Assembly: GCA_017469685.1 (NCBI GenBank)
Contig: JAFUFW010000028.1
Span: 1-62,851, forward strand
Source: Bacteroidaceae bacterium
GTDB taxonomy: Bacteria > Bacteroidota > Bacteroidia > Bacteroidales > Bacteroidaceae
DNA: 62,851 bases
Direction: 5' to 3'
Below the pieces are notes generated by a model. That model ran no database searches, was not told the origin of the DNA, and saw nothing but the letters and a program-made list of their open reading frames with translations. The position numbers and the translations under genes were made by a program. Every line of letters begins with the position of its first letter. The first letter of the stretch is position 1. Positions 35,171 through 46,389 of the stretch are shown piece by piece.

Positions 35171-38100
35171 GTGAGTAATAAGTTAATATATATTTCACTC
35201 TTAGTGAGCCTACTGGCTATCATTGTCGCATCATGCTCCACGGCTATGCGGCAATCGGCTTCACAATCTCAGGCCGAAGCCTCGGCACGCGCAGCAACGA
35301 AGAAGCTGAAGGCCTCTACACAGGCCTCTGCAAGCACTACGAACAAGGCTGCTGATGCTATTCGTTCAGATGGAGACAGCACAGCGACAACTGACAGCGT
35401 CAAGCGAGTTAACCAAGGTGCAACAGAGGCTTTCGAGCAACTTGAGAATGCTTCAGAAGAGGGTGCAAATGCCCTGAAAAGATCAGTTCTTAACGAAGGC
35501 ACAGACTCAGTCAACTCTTATTCCAATCAGCCTGACAGTATTACTACACGCCCCTATTCCGACATCTTGACGCGTGCAGATTCCCTCGGCAACGACTCAA
35601 CGGCCGCCGACACCACACGTTTCATGATAGTGCATGGTGACACCGTTTATCTCGGCCGAGGAGGTTTCACGGGTACGGTAACCCAAGATATAGACTCCAC
35701 CAAGCAGAGCAAGAGCGCCCTCGAAGCTGTGGTAGAATTTTCAGCCAAGGACTCTGTTACCTTCGACTACGCTAACGACCGCGTGAACTTCTACGGCGAC
35801 GCCAAGGTTAACTACACCAACCTTGAGCTATCAGCAAACCTCATAACCATGGCCGTTGACAGCAGTGTGGTTCATGCTTTTGGTACTCGCGACTCGCTCG
35901 GGAACATGCTCACACCGCCTGTATTCAAGCAAGGCAACGACCAATACGAACCTGATGCCATTGCTTACAACTTCAAGACCCGCAAGGCATTCATCAACAA
36001 CGTCTACACGCAACAGGGCGACGGCTATATGATAAGTCAGGAAAGCAAGCGCGACTCTGCCGGCACGATGTATGTGGCTCACGCCAAATACACCACCTGC
36101 GACGCTAAGCACCCTCACTTCTATCTGGCTCTCACGCGCGCTAAGGTGCGACCTGGCAAAGATGTGGTGTTCGGCCCAGCCTATCTGGTGCTTGAGGACG
36201 TGCCCCTGCCACTGGCCATTCCTTATGGTTTCTTCCCCTTCTCAAGCTCCTACTCCAGCGGCATCATAATGCCGACTTATGGCGACGAGACAACCCGAGG
36301 CTTCTACCTACGAGACGGCGGTTATTATTTCGCCATTAGTGACCGCGTAGACTTTAAGGCCTTGGGAGAAATCTACACCAAAGGCTCATGGGGCATCTCC
36401 GGACAGAGCACCTACAAGAAGCGCTACCGCTTCAGCGGATCGGTAAACTTCTCATACCAAAGAACCGTTGAGGGAGAAAAGAACATGCCAGACTATTCCG
36501 TGTCGAAGAGCTTCAAGATCCAGTGGAGCCACCGCCAGGACACTAAGGCCAACCCGAGCCAGTCGTTCTCGGCAAGTGTTAATTTCGCCACTTCGAGCTA
36601 CGAGCGCAACAACCTCTCGTCTATGTACAACCCTCAGAGCCTCAGCCAGAGCACTCGCACATCGTCCGTAAGCTACTCACGCTCGTTTGCCGATATAGGT
36701 CTAACACTCGCCGCCACGATGAACCTATCTCAGAACGTACGCGACTCGAGCATCTCTATGACAATGCCATCGCTCAACATCTCACTCGCGCGCTTCAATC
36801 CTTTCAAGCGCAAGAAGAAAGTTGGTGCAGAGAGGTGGTACGAGAAGATTGCAATGAGCTACACGGGAACTATTTCGAACAGCATAGCAACGAAGGAGAA
36901 CAGACTAATCCATGCCAGTTTTATCAAGGACTGGAAAAACGGCATGCGCCATCAGGTGCCTGTCAATGCGACCTTCTCAGTACTCAACTATATAAATATC
37001 ACACCTTCGGTGAACATGACAGACCGTATGTACACCTACAAGGTAAACAGAAGATGGGACGAAAAGAACCAGCGCGAGGTGCCTGACACGGTCTATGGCT
37101 TCAACAACGTCTTCGACTTTAATATGAGTATATCTGCGTCCACAAAGCTCTACGGACGATACCAACCTCTGTTCGGCAAAAAGATTGAAGCCATACGCCA
37201 CGTGCTCACACCCACGGTCAGCCTGTCCTACGCGCCCGACTTCGGAGCTGCCCACTGGGGGTACTATGGCACATATGTAAAGACGGATAAAGACGGAAAC
37301 GTCTCAACTGTTACCTACAACCGCTACCAGGGTACGCTCTACGGAGCTCCGAGCAACGGCAAGACAGGAAACATTAATTTCGATATAGGGAACAACGTGG
37401 AGATGAAGATACGCGAGGAAGGCGACTCCACACGTAAGATTAGCCTTATCGACGAACTCGGAGCTTCTATGTCCTACAATATGGCTGCCAAGACGCGCCC
37501 CTGGAGCGACCTCAACACCCGCATCCGCCTGAAACTCTCGAAGAGCTACACATTCTCGCTCAACGCTCAGTTTGCTACATACGCTTATGAGATGGATGAA
37601 AACGGACGCGTCTATGTAGGCGACCGAACAGAATATTCATACGGACGCTTCGGACGCTTCCAAGGAATGTCGCAAAACCTTTCTTACACGATTAATAATC
37701 AGAAAATCAAGCTGCTCTTCGACAAAATAATGGGGCGCTCGACCGACAAGGACAACAACCTCAACGACGATGACGAGGACTACGACGAGGACGAGGACCG
37801 CGACATCAACGAATCGAATATGGACCCCGAGCTGACAAGAGCGCAGAAAGCTTCACGCAATAGAGGTCAGACAGGCGAAGTGGACGAAGACGGTTATTTA
37901 CCATTCAAACTGCCCTGGTCAATATCTTTCAGCTACGGAGTCTCGATGCGCGAGAATACAAGCGGCAAATTCCATGTCAACCGCATGCGCTACGGATACA
38001 AGCTCACCCATACACTCAACTTTTCAGGCAACCTTCAGATAGCAACTGGCTGGAACATCTCATGGTCTTCAGGCTATGATTTCAACTATCATAAGCTATC

Positions 38101-38275
38101 TATGACCACGGCCTCACTCACTCGCGACCTCCACTGCTTCACGATGTCGGCCAGCATGGTTATAGCGCCATACCGCACATATAACTTCACATTCCAAGCC
38201 AACGCTTCAACCCTTGCCGATGCTCTCCGATGGAAAAAGCAAAGTGGCTATACCAACACGCTCCGCTGGTACTAA
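35171..38275 (+). CDS. LptD-like outer-membrane LPS assembly protein
   Basis: This 1034-residue protein starts at GTG 35171; an in-frame TTG at 35129 lies inside the -7 box and is rejected. A hydrophobic export signal ends in IIVASCST, which could be a lipobox. Residues about 40-150 are low-complexity Ser/Ala/Thr. About 180-330 form an OstA/LptA-like beta-jellyroll (TFDYANDRVNFYGDAKVNY) of the kind that carries LPS across the periplasm. From about 370 to the end is an LptD-like barrel with alternating strands, ending in the aromatic NTLRWY as barrels do. An acidic run (DDDEDYDEDEDRD) sits in a loop near 880. It is the putative LPS exporter type annotated in Bacteroides. Confidence 0.82.
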   Translation: MSNKLIYISLLVSLLAIIVASCSTAMRQSASQSQAEASARAATKKLKASTQASASTTNKAADAIRSDGDSTATTDSVKRVNQGATEAFEQLENASEEGANALKRSVLNEGTDSVNSYSNQPDSITTRPYSDILTRADSLGNDSTAADTTRFMIVHGDTVYLGRGGFTGTVTQDIDSTKQSKSALEAVVEFSAKDSVTFDYANDRVNFYGDAKVNYTNLELSANLITMAVDSSVVHAFGTRDSLGNMLTPPVFKQGNDQYEPDAIAYNFKTRKAFINNVYTQQGDGYMISQESKRDSAGTMYVAHAKYTTCDAKHPHFYLALTRAKVRPGKDVVFGPAYLVLEDVPLPLAIPYGFFPFSSSYSSGIIMPTYGDETTRGFYLRDGGYYFAISDRVDFKALGEIYTKGSWGISGQSTYKKRYRFSGSVNFSYQRTVEGEKNMPDYSVSKSFKIQWSHRQDTKANPSQSFSASVNFATSSYERNNLSSMYNPQSLSQSTRTSSVSYSRSFADIGLTLAATMNLSQNVRDSSISMTMPSLNISLARFNPFKRKKKVGAERWYEKIAMSYTGTISNSIATKENRLIHASFIKDWKNGMRHQVPVNATFSVLNYINITPSVNMTDRMYTYKVNRRWDEKNQREVPDTVYGFNNVFDFNMSISASTKLYGRYQPLFGKKIEAIRHVLTPTVSLSYAPDFGAAHWGYYGTYVKTDKDGNVSTVTYNRYQGTLYGAPSNGKTGNINFDIGNNVEMKIREEGDSTRKISLIDELGASMSYNMAAKTRPWSDLNTRIRLKLSKSYTFSLNAQFATYAYEMDENGRVYVGDRTEYSYGRFGRFQGMSQNLSYTINNQKIKLLFDKIMGRSTDKDNNLNDDDEDYDEDEDRDINESNMDPELTRAQKASRNRGQTGEVDEDGYLPFKLPWSISFSYGVSMRENTSGKFHVNRMRYGYKLTHTLNFSGNLQIATGWNISWSSGYDFNYHKLSMTTASLTRDLHCFTMSASMVIAPYRTYNFTFQANASTLADALRWKKQSGYTNTLRWY

Positions 38276-38327
38276 CATTATTATAGCCCAACACAGAATA
38301 ATAATAGTTTTAAGGATTAACACTAAA

Positions 38328-39032
38328 ATGAAAAAGACTATTTTCTTCGCAGCCGTTGCACTGACAGTAACAGCCTGCAATAAGTCAAACGAATTTCATC
38401 AGACTTACGTACAGGACTCCTACAAGGTTATATTCGCCGATCAGACCTTAGACAGTGTCCAATACGTGACCACCGAAACACACTCGCTCACAAGCAACGC
38501 ATCTTGGTGTCGGGTAGACAACTCCTACCAGACATCTATTAATGAGTATATCAAAGCACATCAGGGCATATATAAGCTCTCGGCTGGGCTCGCCTTCGAG
38601 CCCAACACTACAGGTGCACTCCGCACTGCAGCCGTGACCATAAATGCAGGAGAATACTCTGCAAGCTCAATGATTATTCAGCTTTGCAACCTCGAGCTCG
38701 CACGCCCACAGGTCGTGCTCAGTCCCGACCTCAGTGCCGACTCTGTGTCAACCCTCTTTTTAAATGGTATATCAGACACTGACAGCATTATGTTCAGGAC
38801 TAACTTCCCGTGGACTCTCACCGTCCCAGAGAATTCGCCCATCACCCTTGAGCAAACCAATGGGCTGGCAGGCTTCCACACAATACGCTTCAGCTATGAT
38901 CAAAATCCTCTTAGCCAAGCACGTAAAATGGAGATACGTCTCACCTCTGCAACAGGCTCCGAAGAGGATTCGAACATCACTACCATTATTCCACTCATAC
39001 AGGCCACAAAGCCCACATCCAATTCTGACTGA
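38328..39032 (+). CDS. BACON-like lipoprotein
   Basis: This 234-residue protein has a lipoprotein signal (MKKTIFFAAVALTVTAC). The body looks like two copies of a short beta domain: the first ends with RTAAVTINAGEYSASSMIIQL, the second with the matching RKMEIRLTSATG and NITTIIPLIQ. Each has the W/Ser-rich opening seen in BACON domains (SNASWCRVDNS; NFPWTLTVPE). BACON domains often bind carbohydrate or mucin, or act as spacers. The ATG at 38328 starts the signal; the longer frame from 38214 lies inside the LptD-like gene. It sits between the LptD-like and PagL-like genes, so it may be an accessory of outer-membrane LPS handling. Confidence 0.7.
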   Translation: MKKTIFFAAVALTVTACNKSNEFHQTYVQDSYKVIFADQTLDSVQYVTTETHSLTSNASWCRVDNSYQTSINEYIKAHQGIYKLSAGLAFEPNTTGALRTAAVTINAGEYSASSMIIQLCNLELARPQVVLSPDLSADSVSTLFLNGISDTDSIMFRTNFPWTLTVPENSPITLEQTNGLAGFHTIRFSYDQNPLSQARKMEIRLTSATGSEEDSNITTIIPLIQATKPTSNSD

Positions 39033-39037
39033 CACCC

Positions 39038-40270
39038 TTGGCACATGGAATCATAAACAGCAGTCCTGCTGGTCGGCTTTTTGTCATCTTTGTTTTGAGC
39101 CTTGCAATAAACACTGTTACGGCACAGGACGGGAAGCCCACGGCACTTGAGCACATCGGTTTTCAGCTAAGTGGCTCTGTGGCGCGTATAGTGCCACAAC
39201 ATGACTATATCAATAGCCTACTCCAATCCTACTCGTGCAACTATCAGGATGTCCGCATGCTTTGGCATACTTTGCCCTCCGACAGCAACGCCTTCGACCA
39301 TAGTTTCCACTATCCTACGCTGCAGGTAGGTATCATGCACGGTGATTTCTCTGGCATACGCCTCCAACGCTTTGCTCCCGACTATATTTCACACCTCGGT
39401 CATGCCATAGCTCTCTATGGCGGCATGCAGATAGATTTCCTCCGTCGCGGCCGTTGGTCTCTTGGCTGCGACCTGCAAAACGGCGTTGCTTTTTTCACTG
39501 AGCACTACGATTACACGACCAACCGCGATAACGAAGTCATAGGTTCCGTGGCCACCATATACATAGGAGCATCCATTCAGACCCGTTTCCGCATCGCCCC
39601 CCAGTGGAGCGCAGGACTCTCTGCCGACTTCCGCCATTGCAGCAACGGGCATATCACACGCCCAAACCTTGGAACCAACACCATTAGCGGTTCACTCTCG
39701 CTGGCCTATGACCTCACGCAGGCGGCTGCTGACATACAAGCACCGGCACCTTCTGAAAAGGAAAAGTTCCGTCCAAAAGTCTTCGTAGACCTTAGTGCTG
39801 GAGTGTCGTTGAAATCCCTTCTCGAAGAATTTATGGTAGACCCTTCGGGCAACATCAAGACCTACCCAGTCTTCACAGCCGCCGTAGCCCCAATGGTGCG
39901 CTACCACCGCTTACATGCCAGCGGCCTTCAGTTTGACTTTATGTACGGCCAATATATCCCTCGCGTCCGCAAACTTGACGCCATACGTGGCCACGATGGC
40001 GAGTATCGTTACTCACCTTTCATTATGGGCCTGGCTTTGAAGCATGGAATCTACTATCGTCATTTCTCAGCTCACGCCGGAGCTGGCATCTATCTTCGGC
40101 ATCGTACTGGACATTACACCGCAACAGAGGAGAGCCGCTTGTATCAGGTTTTAGGTCTCCGCTACAATATCCCGGCCACTGAAGATCGCCTCTACGTCGG
40201 CTACAATGTAAAAGCCCACCACCTTAGCAAGGCTGATTGCATGCAGTTTATGATAGGCTACCGCCTATGA
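39038..40270 (+). CDS. PagL-like acyloxyacyl hydrolase / lipid A deacylase
   Basis: This 410-residue protein begins at TTG 39038, five bases after the previous stop, with a signal peptide ending NTVTA. It is a barrel-like outer-membrane protein with a PagL-type core, FRHCSNGHITRPNLGTN, in which His200 and Ser202 stand in the His-x-Ser spacing of the PagL active site. The Glu that completes the triad in PagL is not at the expected place; Asn214 is there. It is longer than Pseudomonas PagL (about 170) because a second strand-rich half (about 240-410) follows. It would remove an acyl chain from lipid A. It ends tail-to-tail, three bases from a minus-strand gene. Confidence 0.78.
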   Translation: MAHGIINSSPAGRLFVIFVLSLAINTVTAQDGKPTALEHIGFQLSGSVARIVPQHDYINSLLQSYSCNYQDVRMLWHTLPSDSNAFDHSFHYPTLQVGIMHGDFSGIRLQRFAPDYISHLGHAIALYGGMQIDFLRRGRWSLGCDLQNGVAFFTEHYDYTTNRDNEVIGSVATIYIGASIQTRFRIAPQWSAGLSADFRHCSNGHITRPNLGTNTISGSLSLAYDLTQAAADIQAPAPSEKEKFRPKVFVDLSAGVSLKSLLEEFMVDPSGNIKTYPVFTAAVAPMVRYHRLHASGLQFDFMYGQYIPRVRKLDAIRGHDGEYRYSPFIMGLALKHGIYYRHFSAHAGAGIYLRHRTGHYTATEESRLYQVLGLRYNIPATEDRLYVGYNVKAHHLSKADCMQFMIGYRL

Positions 40271-40273
40271 GGC

Positions 40274-40807
40274 TCAGGCAATCTCTACGAAATCTTCCAT
40301 GTGTTTGTCGACGTACACGGCCACCATTGCCGTGATGTCCTCCTCATGCTCAACGAAAGCATCATCCAGATCGTCAAATTCAGGGAAACGTTCAAACGAA
40401 GCCATGAATTCTTCATTAGTCATCTCAGCCGTAAGTTCTTCACCATAGCGTTCGAAGAGCTTACGGCCTTTATATATAAGATTAGAGAAATCATGCAGAA
40501 CGCGGGTGCCGGCCTCCGCTTCCACATCCTCGCCCCACAGGCGCATTGCCTTAGCAAAGGGATTCAGGAAAACAAATGGTCCCAATCCATTATGTATAAG
40601 CTGAACGAATCCGCCATCGAGAACCTCCTCACGAAATAGGTGATAACCTACGAGCGTTATCTGCTCGCCAGTGAGCTGCTGCATGCTTGCGCCAGTGAGC
40701 TCACCGCCAATGGCCTCAAGAGTCTTGCCAACTACAAGTTCAAACAACTCATCGAAGCCGCTCTCAGCAGCCTTCACTATCTCTATCTCCGCTATCTTTG
40801 GTCTCAT
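40274..40807 (-). CDS. DMP19/DUF4375-like protein
   Basis: This 177-residue, soluble, acidic protein has a central GGFVQLIHNGLGPFVF, the hallmark of the DMP19/DUF4375 family. The region is flanked by helices with TLEAIGGELT and RLWGEDVEAEAGTRVLHDF. The Neisseria DMP19 relative mimics DNA and binds a regulator and HU; no activity is known for the gut homologues. It is the last of four minus-strand genes, 58 bases after smpB, and may share its transcript. No signal peptide is present. Confidence 0.75.
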   Translation of the reverse strand: MRPKIAEIEIVKAAESGFDELFELVVGKTLEAIGGELTGASMQQLTGEQITLVGYHLFREEVLDGGFVQLIHNGLGPFVFLNPFAKAMRLWGEDVEAEAGTRVLHDFSNLIYKGRKLFERYGEELTAEMTNEEFMASFERFPEFDDLDDAFVEHEEDITAMVAVYVDKHMEDFVEIA

Positions 40808-40865
40808 AATATTGATTAGTATTTAACTACGTTCCTTCTTTAACCCCAATGACACGTAATAACTC

Positions 40866-41333
40866 CTAATAGTTATGTTTAAAGTGCCTGTCAATATCCC
40901 GGCGATCCTCTTTCTCCTTCAGCGTCTCACGCTTGTCATAGCCATGCTTGCCACGGGCAATATTAATGTCGAGTTTGGCTCTTCCGTTCTCGTCGATAAA
41001 CAACAGTGTTGGCACAATAGTCACGCCAGGACTCTTGGTTGCGTGCTGCAGGCGAGTAATCTCCCTGCGGTTGAGAAGCAGCTTGCGGTCGCGACGTGCG
41101 GCATGATTGTTGTACGTCCCGTAGAAATACTGGGCGATATTCATGTTCTTCACCCACACCTCACCGCCGATGACCATGCAATACGTGTCAACAAGGCTTG
41201 CCTTGCCCAGCCGGATGCTCTTAATCTCGGTGCCAGTTAGCACGAGGCCTGCCGTGAACTTGTCCTGCAGATAGTAGTCGAACTCAGCTTTGCGGTTCTT
41301 AATATTAATCGTTTTCTGCTTTTCTTTTGCCAT
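40866..41333 (-). CDS. smpB: SsrA-binding protein SmpB
   Basis: This 155-residue protein binds transfer-messenger RNA and brings it to stalled ribosomes. It starts [22 protein letters not shown], then the OB-fold core [20 protein letters not shown], and ends with the basic tail [16 protein letters not shown] that enters the empty mRNA channel. Length is usual. The longer frame to 41369 runs through a hairpin and is not used. The tmRNA gene itself is not in the window. Confidence 0.96.
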   Translation of the reverse strand: MAKEKQKTINIKNRKAEFDYYLQDKFTAGLVLTGTEIKSIRLGKASLVDTYCMVIGGEVWVKNMNIAQYFYGTYNNHAARRDRKLLLNRREITRLQHATKSPGVTIVPTLLFIDENGRAKLDINIARGKHGYDKRETLKEKEDRRDIDRHFKHNY

Positions 41334-41353
41334 ATAATTGTGATTGTTAACAC

Positions 41354-41387
41354 GAAGCCCAGCCCTCACGAGGACTGGGCTTCTTTT
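41354..41387. terminator. Terminator-like hairpin between ribH and smpB
   Basis: GAAGCCCAGCCCT (41354-41366) pairs with 41371-41383 with one mismatch around a four-base loop. Four T follow on the plus strand. The neighbouring genes are on the minus strand, where the tail after the stem has few T, so it may act weakly after ribH or stop antisense transcripts. Confidence 0.6.
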
Positions 41388-41437
41388 GTATTCTCAAGTC
41401 TGAAGCAGTCTTTCTTTGACTCATACTGAGTCATAGG

Positions 41438-41923
41438 TCAATGCCTCTTAAAGTCAATCATCTTAATAGCCGCCACCGCACACTCGGTACCTTTGTTGCC
41501 AAGTATCCCTCCCGTACGGGCTTCAGCCTGCTCCAAAGTATTGCATGTCAGCAGACCATAAACAACCGGTATCGTCGCCTTGAGGTTCAGCTCAGCCAAG
41601 CCTTGCGTCGTCCCTTGGCATATATAATCAAAATGAGGGGTGTCACCACGAATAACACAGCCTATAGCTATCACGGCATCCACCTGTGCCTCCCCTGCCA
41701 TACATGCTGCACCGAATATGAGTTCGAAACTTCCGGGTACATGCTTCACCACGATGTCCTCGTCGGCCGCGCCATGAGCCTTCAGTGTCTCAACGGCAGC
41801 ATCTGCCATGGAATAGGTGAAACGGTCGTTCCAATCGGCCACGACAATACCAAAGCGCATGCCTTGTGCAGAGGGAACCGTGGCAGCGTCGTAGTCCGAT
41901 AGATGGTGGTAAGTGGTTGCCAT
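41438..41923 (-). CDS. ribH: 6,7-dimethyl-8-ribityllumazine synthase
   Basis: This 161-residue enzyme joins the pyrimidine and the four-carbon unit to form the riboflavin precursor lumazine. It has [16 protein letters not shown] for substrate stacking, [11 protein letters not shown], the catalytic His97 in [11 protein letters not shown] and the C-terminal half [17 protein letters not shown]. Members assemble into pentamers or 60-mers. It is 44 bases after a TPR membrane-protein gene and 104 bases before smpB, all on the minus strand. Other rib genes are not nearby. Confidence 0.96.
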   Translation of the reverse strand: MATTYHHLSDYDAATVPSAQGMRFGIVVADWNDRFTYSMADAAVETLKAHGAADEDIVVKHVPGSFELIFGAACMAGEAQVDAVIAIGCVIRGDTPHFDYICQGTTQGLAELNLKATIPVVYGLLTCNTLEQAEARTGGILGNKGTECAVAAIKMIDFKRH

Positions 41924-41967
41924 AAACTATTTCTTCAAGCGGTCTGCTTCTTAGGGAAACTGAAATC

Positions 41968-42651
41968 TTACTTCTGTACGCGCTCGATATATTTGTCAAT
42001 CTCCTGCTGCTGAACAGCCATTGAGTTGACATAGTCACGCTTCACCTGCTGATATAGCTCCAGGGCCTTATCAGCCTTACCCTGAGCCTCATAAAGCTCA
42101 CCGGCTTGAATCAAATAAGTAGGCGAGAGGCTTCCGTTGTCGGCAGCCTTAGCGGCTTTGATTAGAGTGGAGATAGCCTTGTCATTGTCGCCAAGATTTG
42201 CGTATACGTTGCCGAGAGCGCCAAGAGCAGCAGGTGTGATGATGGCGTCGCCCTTTCCGCTGAAGGCTTCGAGGTACTTCTTAGCATCTTCCCACTTACC
42301 ATCCTGGGCGTATGCCAGACCGGCATAGAGCTTTGCCAGGTTTCCAGCCTTCGTGCTCCCGAACTCATCGGCGACCTTCAGCAGACCGATGCAGCCCTGA
42401 CCATCACCGTTGAGGGCCTTGTCGTAGTTGTCGACATCGAAGTATGTCTGGCATTTGGCGAGTGCATCGTTGGCCTTCTCAATGCGTGGATTGCGCACGT
42501 ACTGCACATAAGCGATGATTGCAGCTGCCAGCACTACGATGGCACAGATGCCATAAACGATGTGCTTCTTGTACTTGTCTACGAACGCTTCAGTCTTTGT
42601 CACCACCTCAATGTTCTCAGGGGCAACGTTCTTGTTTTGTTTCTTTGCCAT
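41968..42651 (-). CDS. Membrane-anchored TPR protein (YfgM-like)
   Basis: This 227-residue protein has a short basic N-terminus, one membrane segment (about 32-51, IVYGICAIVVLAAAIIAYV) and then three to four TPR units: GNLAKLYAGLAYAQDGKWEDA, AALGALGNVYANLGDNDKA and PTYLIQAGELYEAQGKADKA. The layout is that of YfgM, the periplasmic partner of the Sec translocon, but sequence likeness is only general. MAKKQNKN at 42651 is the best start; the frame extends upstream without support. A minus-strand -7 box (TAATTTTG) lies at 42760-42753. Confidence 0.8.
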   Translation of the reverse strand: MAKKQNKNVAPENIEVVTKTEAFVDKYKKHIVYGICAIVVLAAAIIAYVQYVRNPRIEKANDALAKCQTYFDVDNYDKALNGDGQGCIGLLKVADEFGSTKAGNLAKLYAGLAYAQDGKWEDAKKYLEAFSGKGDAIITPAALGALGNVYANLGDNDKAISTLIKAAKAADNGSLSPTYLIQAGELYEAQGKADKALELYQQVKRDYVNSMAVQQQEIDKYIERVQK

Positions 42652-42752
42652 TGTTGTATGTTTGTTTAATTTATTAGTTCCTCTAATAATGATCCACACA
42701 TTATTTTACCTACGCGCATGCGCACGCAAGCACGTGCCTGCAAAAAGCGGTG

Positions 42753-42760
42753 CAAAATTA
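42753..42760 (-). promoter_or_regulatory. -7 box (TAATTTTG) of the membrane TPR gene
   Basis: The box is on the minus strand, 102 bases before the start codon at 42651. The -33 element is not clear. Confidence 0.45.
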
Positions 42761-42875
42761 GCAAAAAAGTTTTGTCCGCTAAACTTTTCCCTCTAATATT
42801 TCAACTTTTTTGAAGATATTGGGCGAAAAAGTCTTTTCTGAAGGCATTTTTTATATTAATTATTCCGTTTTACAT

Positions 42876-42883
42876 TATCTTTG
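42876..42883 (+). promoter_or_regulatory. -7 box (TATCTTTG) of recF
   Basis: The box lies 23 bases before GTG 42906. No good -33 TTG is seen. Confidence 0.5.
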
Positions 42884-42905
42884 CGAAGAGAAAAAGTGAT
42901 TTATC

Positions 42906-44051
42906 GTGATTCTACGCCAACTCTCAATCGTCAATTACAAGAACATCGCTCAAGCTGAACTAACGTTCTCGCCCAAGCTCAACTGCCTCATTGGGCTCAA
43001 CGGCGAGGGTAAGACTAATCTGCTCGATGCGGTGTTTTTTCTTGCTCTTTGCAAGAGTTCTACCACCGCTACCGACAGCCTTTGCATCACCCACGACCAA
43101 GATTTCAGCATCCTCCAAGGCTCTTTCGAAAGCGAGTTGGCCGACAAGGAGGTCATTCAAATAGGCATCCGCCGCGGCCTCAAGAAGACCGTCCAGCGCA
43201 ACAAGAAGGCTTACAAGCGTATGGCTGAGCATATCGGTCTGATTCCTCTTGTCATGGTATCCCCTCTGGATCAGCTCTTAATCCTCGGCGGCAGCGAGGA
43301 GCGGCGCCGCTTCATGGACATCGTGATTTCTCAGACCGACCGCCGGTATATGGATGCCCTCATCAGCTACAACAAAGCCCTGCAGCAACGAAATGCACTT
43401 CTGAAACAGGACGATCTTCCGCCCGATGATAATCTGCTTGCTCTCTGGGAAGAGGAGATGGCACGCTACGGCCAGATCGTATATGAAGCTCGAGAGCGCT
43501 TCATCACAACCTTCGTGCCTGTCTTTCAGGAAGCATATTCCACCATAAGCCAGGATAAGGAACAAGTCTCGCTGACTTATGTCTCTCATGCCCAGCGTGG
43601 TCCGCTGTTGGAAGTGATACAACGCGACCGCGCCAAGGATCTCGCTCTCGGCTACTCGCTCCACGGCGTACATCGCGACGACCTTGAGATGACTCTCGGA
43701 GGCTTTGCCATAAAGCGAGAGGGTTCTCAGGGGCAGAACAAGACATTTCTCATAGCCCTCAAGCTCGCCCAGTTTGAATTTCTCCGCCGTTCCGGTACGC
43801 AGACCACTCCACTACTCCTGCTCGACGATATCTTCGATAAGCTCGATGCCGGACGCGTTGAGCAGATTATTCGCCTCGTAAGCGGCGACCGCTTCGGGCA
43901 AATATTCATCACAGACACTAACCGCGAACATCTCGACAGCATACTCGCCCGTAGCGGCGGAGACTACCGACTGTTCAGCGTCCATAATGGCATAATCACC
44001 GAGACAGCATCCCACTCGCTCGACGACGACTACGAAGGAGCACAGCTATGA
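42906..44051 (+). CDS. recF: DNA replication and repair protein RecF
   Basis: This 381-residue SMC-like ATPase helps load RecA at gaps. The GTG at 42906 gives the family opening MILRQLSIVNYKNI, with Walker A GLNGEGKTN at 30-38. The C-terminal end carries the signature GSQGQNKTFLIALKLAQ and Walker B LLLLDDIFDKLD, then GQIFITDT. Length is normal. The next gene overlaps its end by four bases (ATGA), so translation is coupled. Confidence 0.95.
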   Translation: MILRQLSIVNYKNIAQAELTFSPKLNCLIGLNGEGKTNLLDAVFFLALCKSSTTATDSLCITHDQDFSILQGSFESELADKEVIQIGIRRGLKKTVQRNKKAYKRMAEHIGLIPLVMVSPLDQLLILGGSEERRRFMDIVISQTDRRYMDALISYNKALQQRNALLKQDDLPPDDNLLALWEEEMARYGQIVYEARERFITTFVPVFQEAYSTISQDKEQVSLTYVSHAQRGPLLEVIQRDRAKDLALGYSLHGVHRDDLEMTLGGFAIKREGSQGQNKTFLIALKLAQFEFLRRSGTQTTPLLLLDDIFDKLDAGRVEQIIRLVSGDRFGQIFITDTNREHLDSILARSGGDYRLFSVHNGIITETASHSLDDDYEGAQL

Positions 44052-44338
44052 GACGACAGAAAACTGAGATGCTGGGGTCAGTTCTCAACCAACTAATGCG
44101 TGAGGAAGGGCTTGAGACGCCATACAATGAATGGCGCTTAATGGAGGCATGGCCAGAAGTCGTGGGACAAGGCATTGCGCGCTTCACCAGAAGCACCGAG
44201 ATACGCAACCGCACACTCTTCGTGCGCCTCACCTCATCCGTCGTACGCCAAGAATTAATGTCCGGCCGCAAGGCGCTTGCCTACAGGCTAAACGAGCATG
44301 TGGGTGCACAAGTAATAGAGAATATCGTGTTCATGTAG
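44048..44338 (+). CDS. DUF721 / DciA-like protein
   Basis: This 96-residue protein of the DUF721 family includes the strand-rich KH-like core: EWRLMEAWPEVVGQGIARFT, LFVRLTSSVVRQELMSGRKAL and the end EHVGAQVIENIVFM. In other bacteria DciA loads the replicative helicase. Pairing with recF by a four-base overlap fits a role in replication or repair. The stop codon lies inside the terminator hairpin that follows. Confidence 0.85.
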   Translation: MRRQKTEMLGSVLNQLMREEGLETPYNEWRLMEAWPEVVGQGIARFTRSTEIRNRTLFVRLTSSVVRQELMSGRKALAYRLNEHVGAQVIENIVFM

Positions 44339-44360
44339 TACGAACCCGATATTCTCTTTT
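44317..44360 (+). terminator. Terminator overlapping the end of the DciA-like gene
   Basis: AGAGAATATCG (44317-44327) pairs with CGATATTCTCT (44347-44357), and the inner GTTC and GAAC extend the stem after one mismatch. Three further T follow. The stop codon of the gene is inside the loop. Confidence 0.8.
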
Positions 44361-44424
44361 CTAATTCAGCCCTACGCTTACGTAGCTTCGCTCAACGCAA
44401 GCACTACGGACGAAGCCGTGTCTT

Positions 44425-46059
<1,635 letters not shown>

Positions 46060-46389
46060 TTATGAGGTTATGAGGTTTGAGGAACCTTCAAATGTGAACA
46101 TGTTAATGTCGATATGCGTTAACGTTTTAAGCGGCCGCAAAGGTACGAATAAAAGTGAAAAGTGAAAAGTGAAAAGTTAAAAATATATTCTCTTTTCACA
46201 CTTTTCAGTAATTGTTGTTTCCTATGTGCTGTGATTAATACCTCCGACCCTCACGGAAAAAGCACCGAAGGCACTTAACACACGGAGATTATTCATTAAT
46301 ACTTATTACATGGGTTTATGCTCCTGCTGAGTTACGAGTTATGCCCACATATTCACATTGTCGCCACAGACCCTCTTGAGGGGGGTGTA

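Noticed and set aside
38214-38327. Upstream extension of the BACON-like lipoprotein
   Set aside because: It overlaps the end of the LptD-like gene, and the lipoprotein signal starts at 38328.
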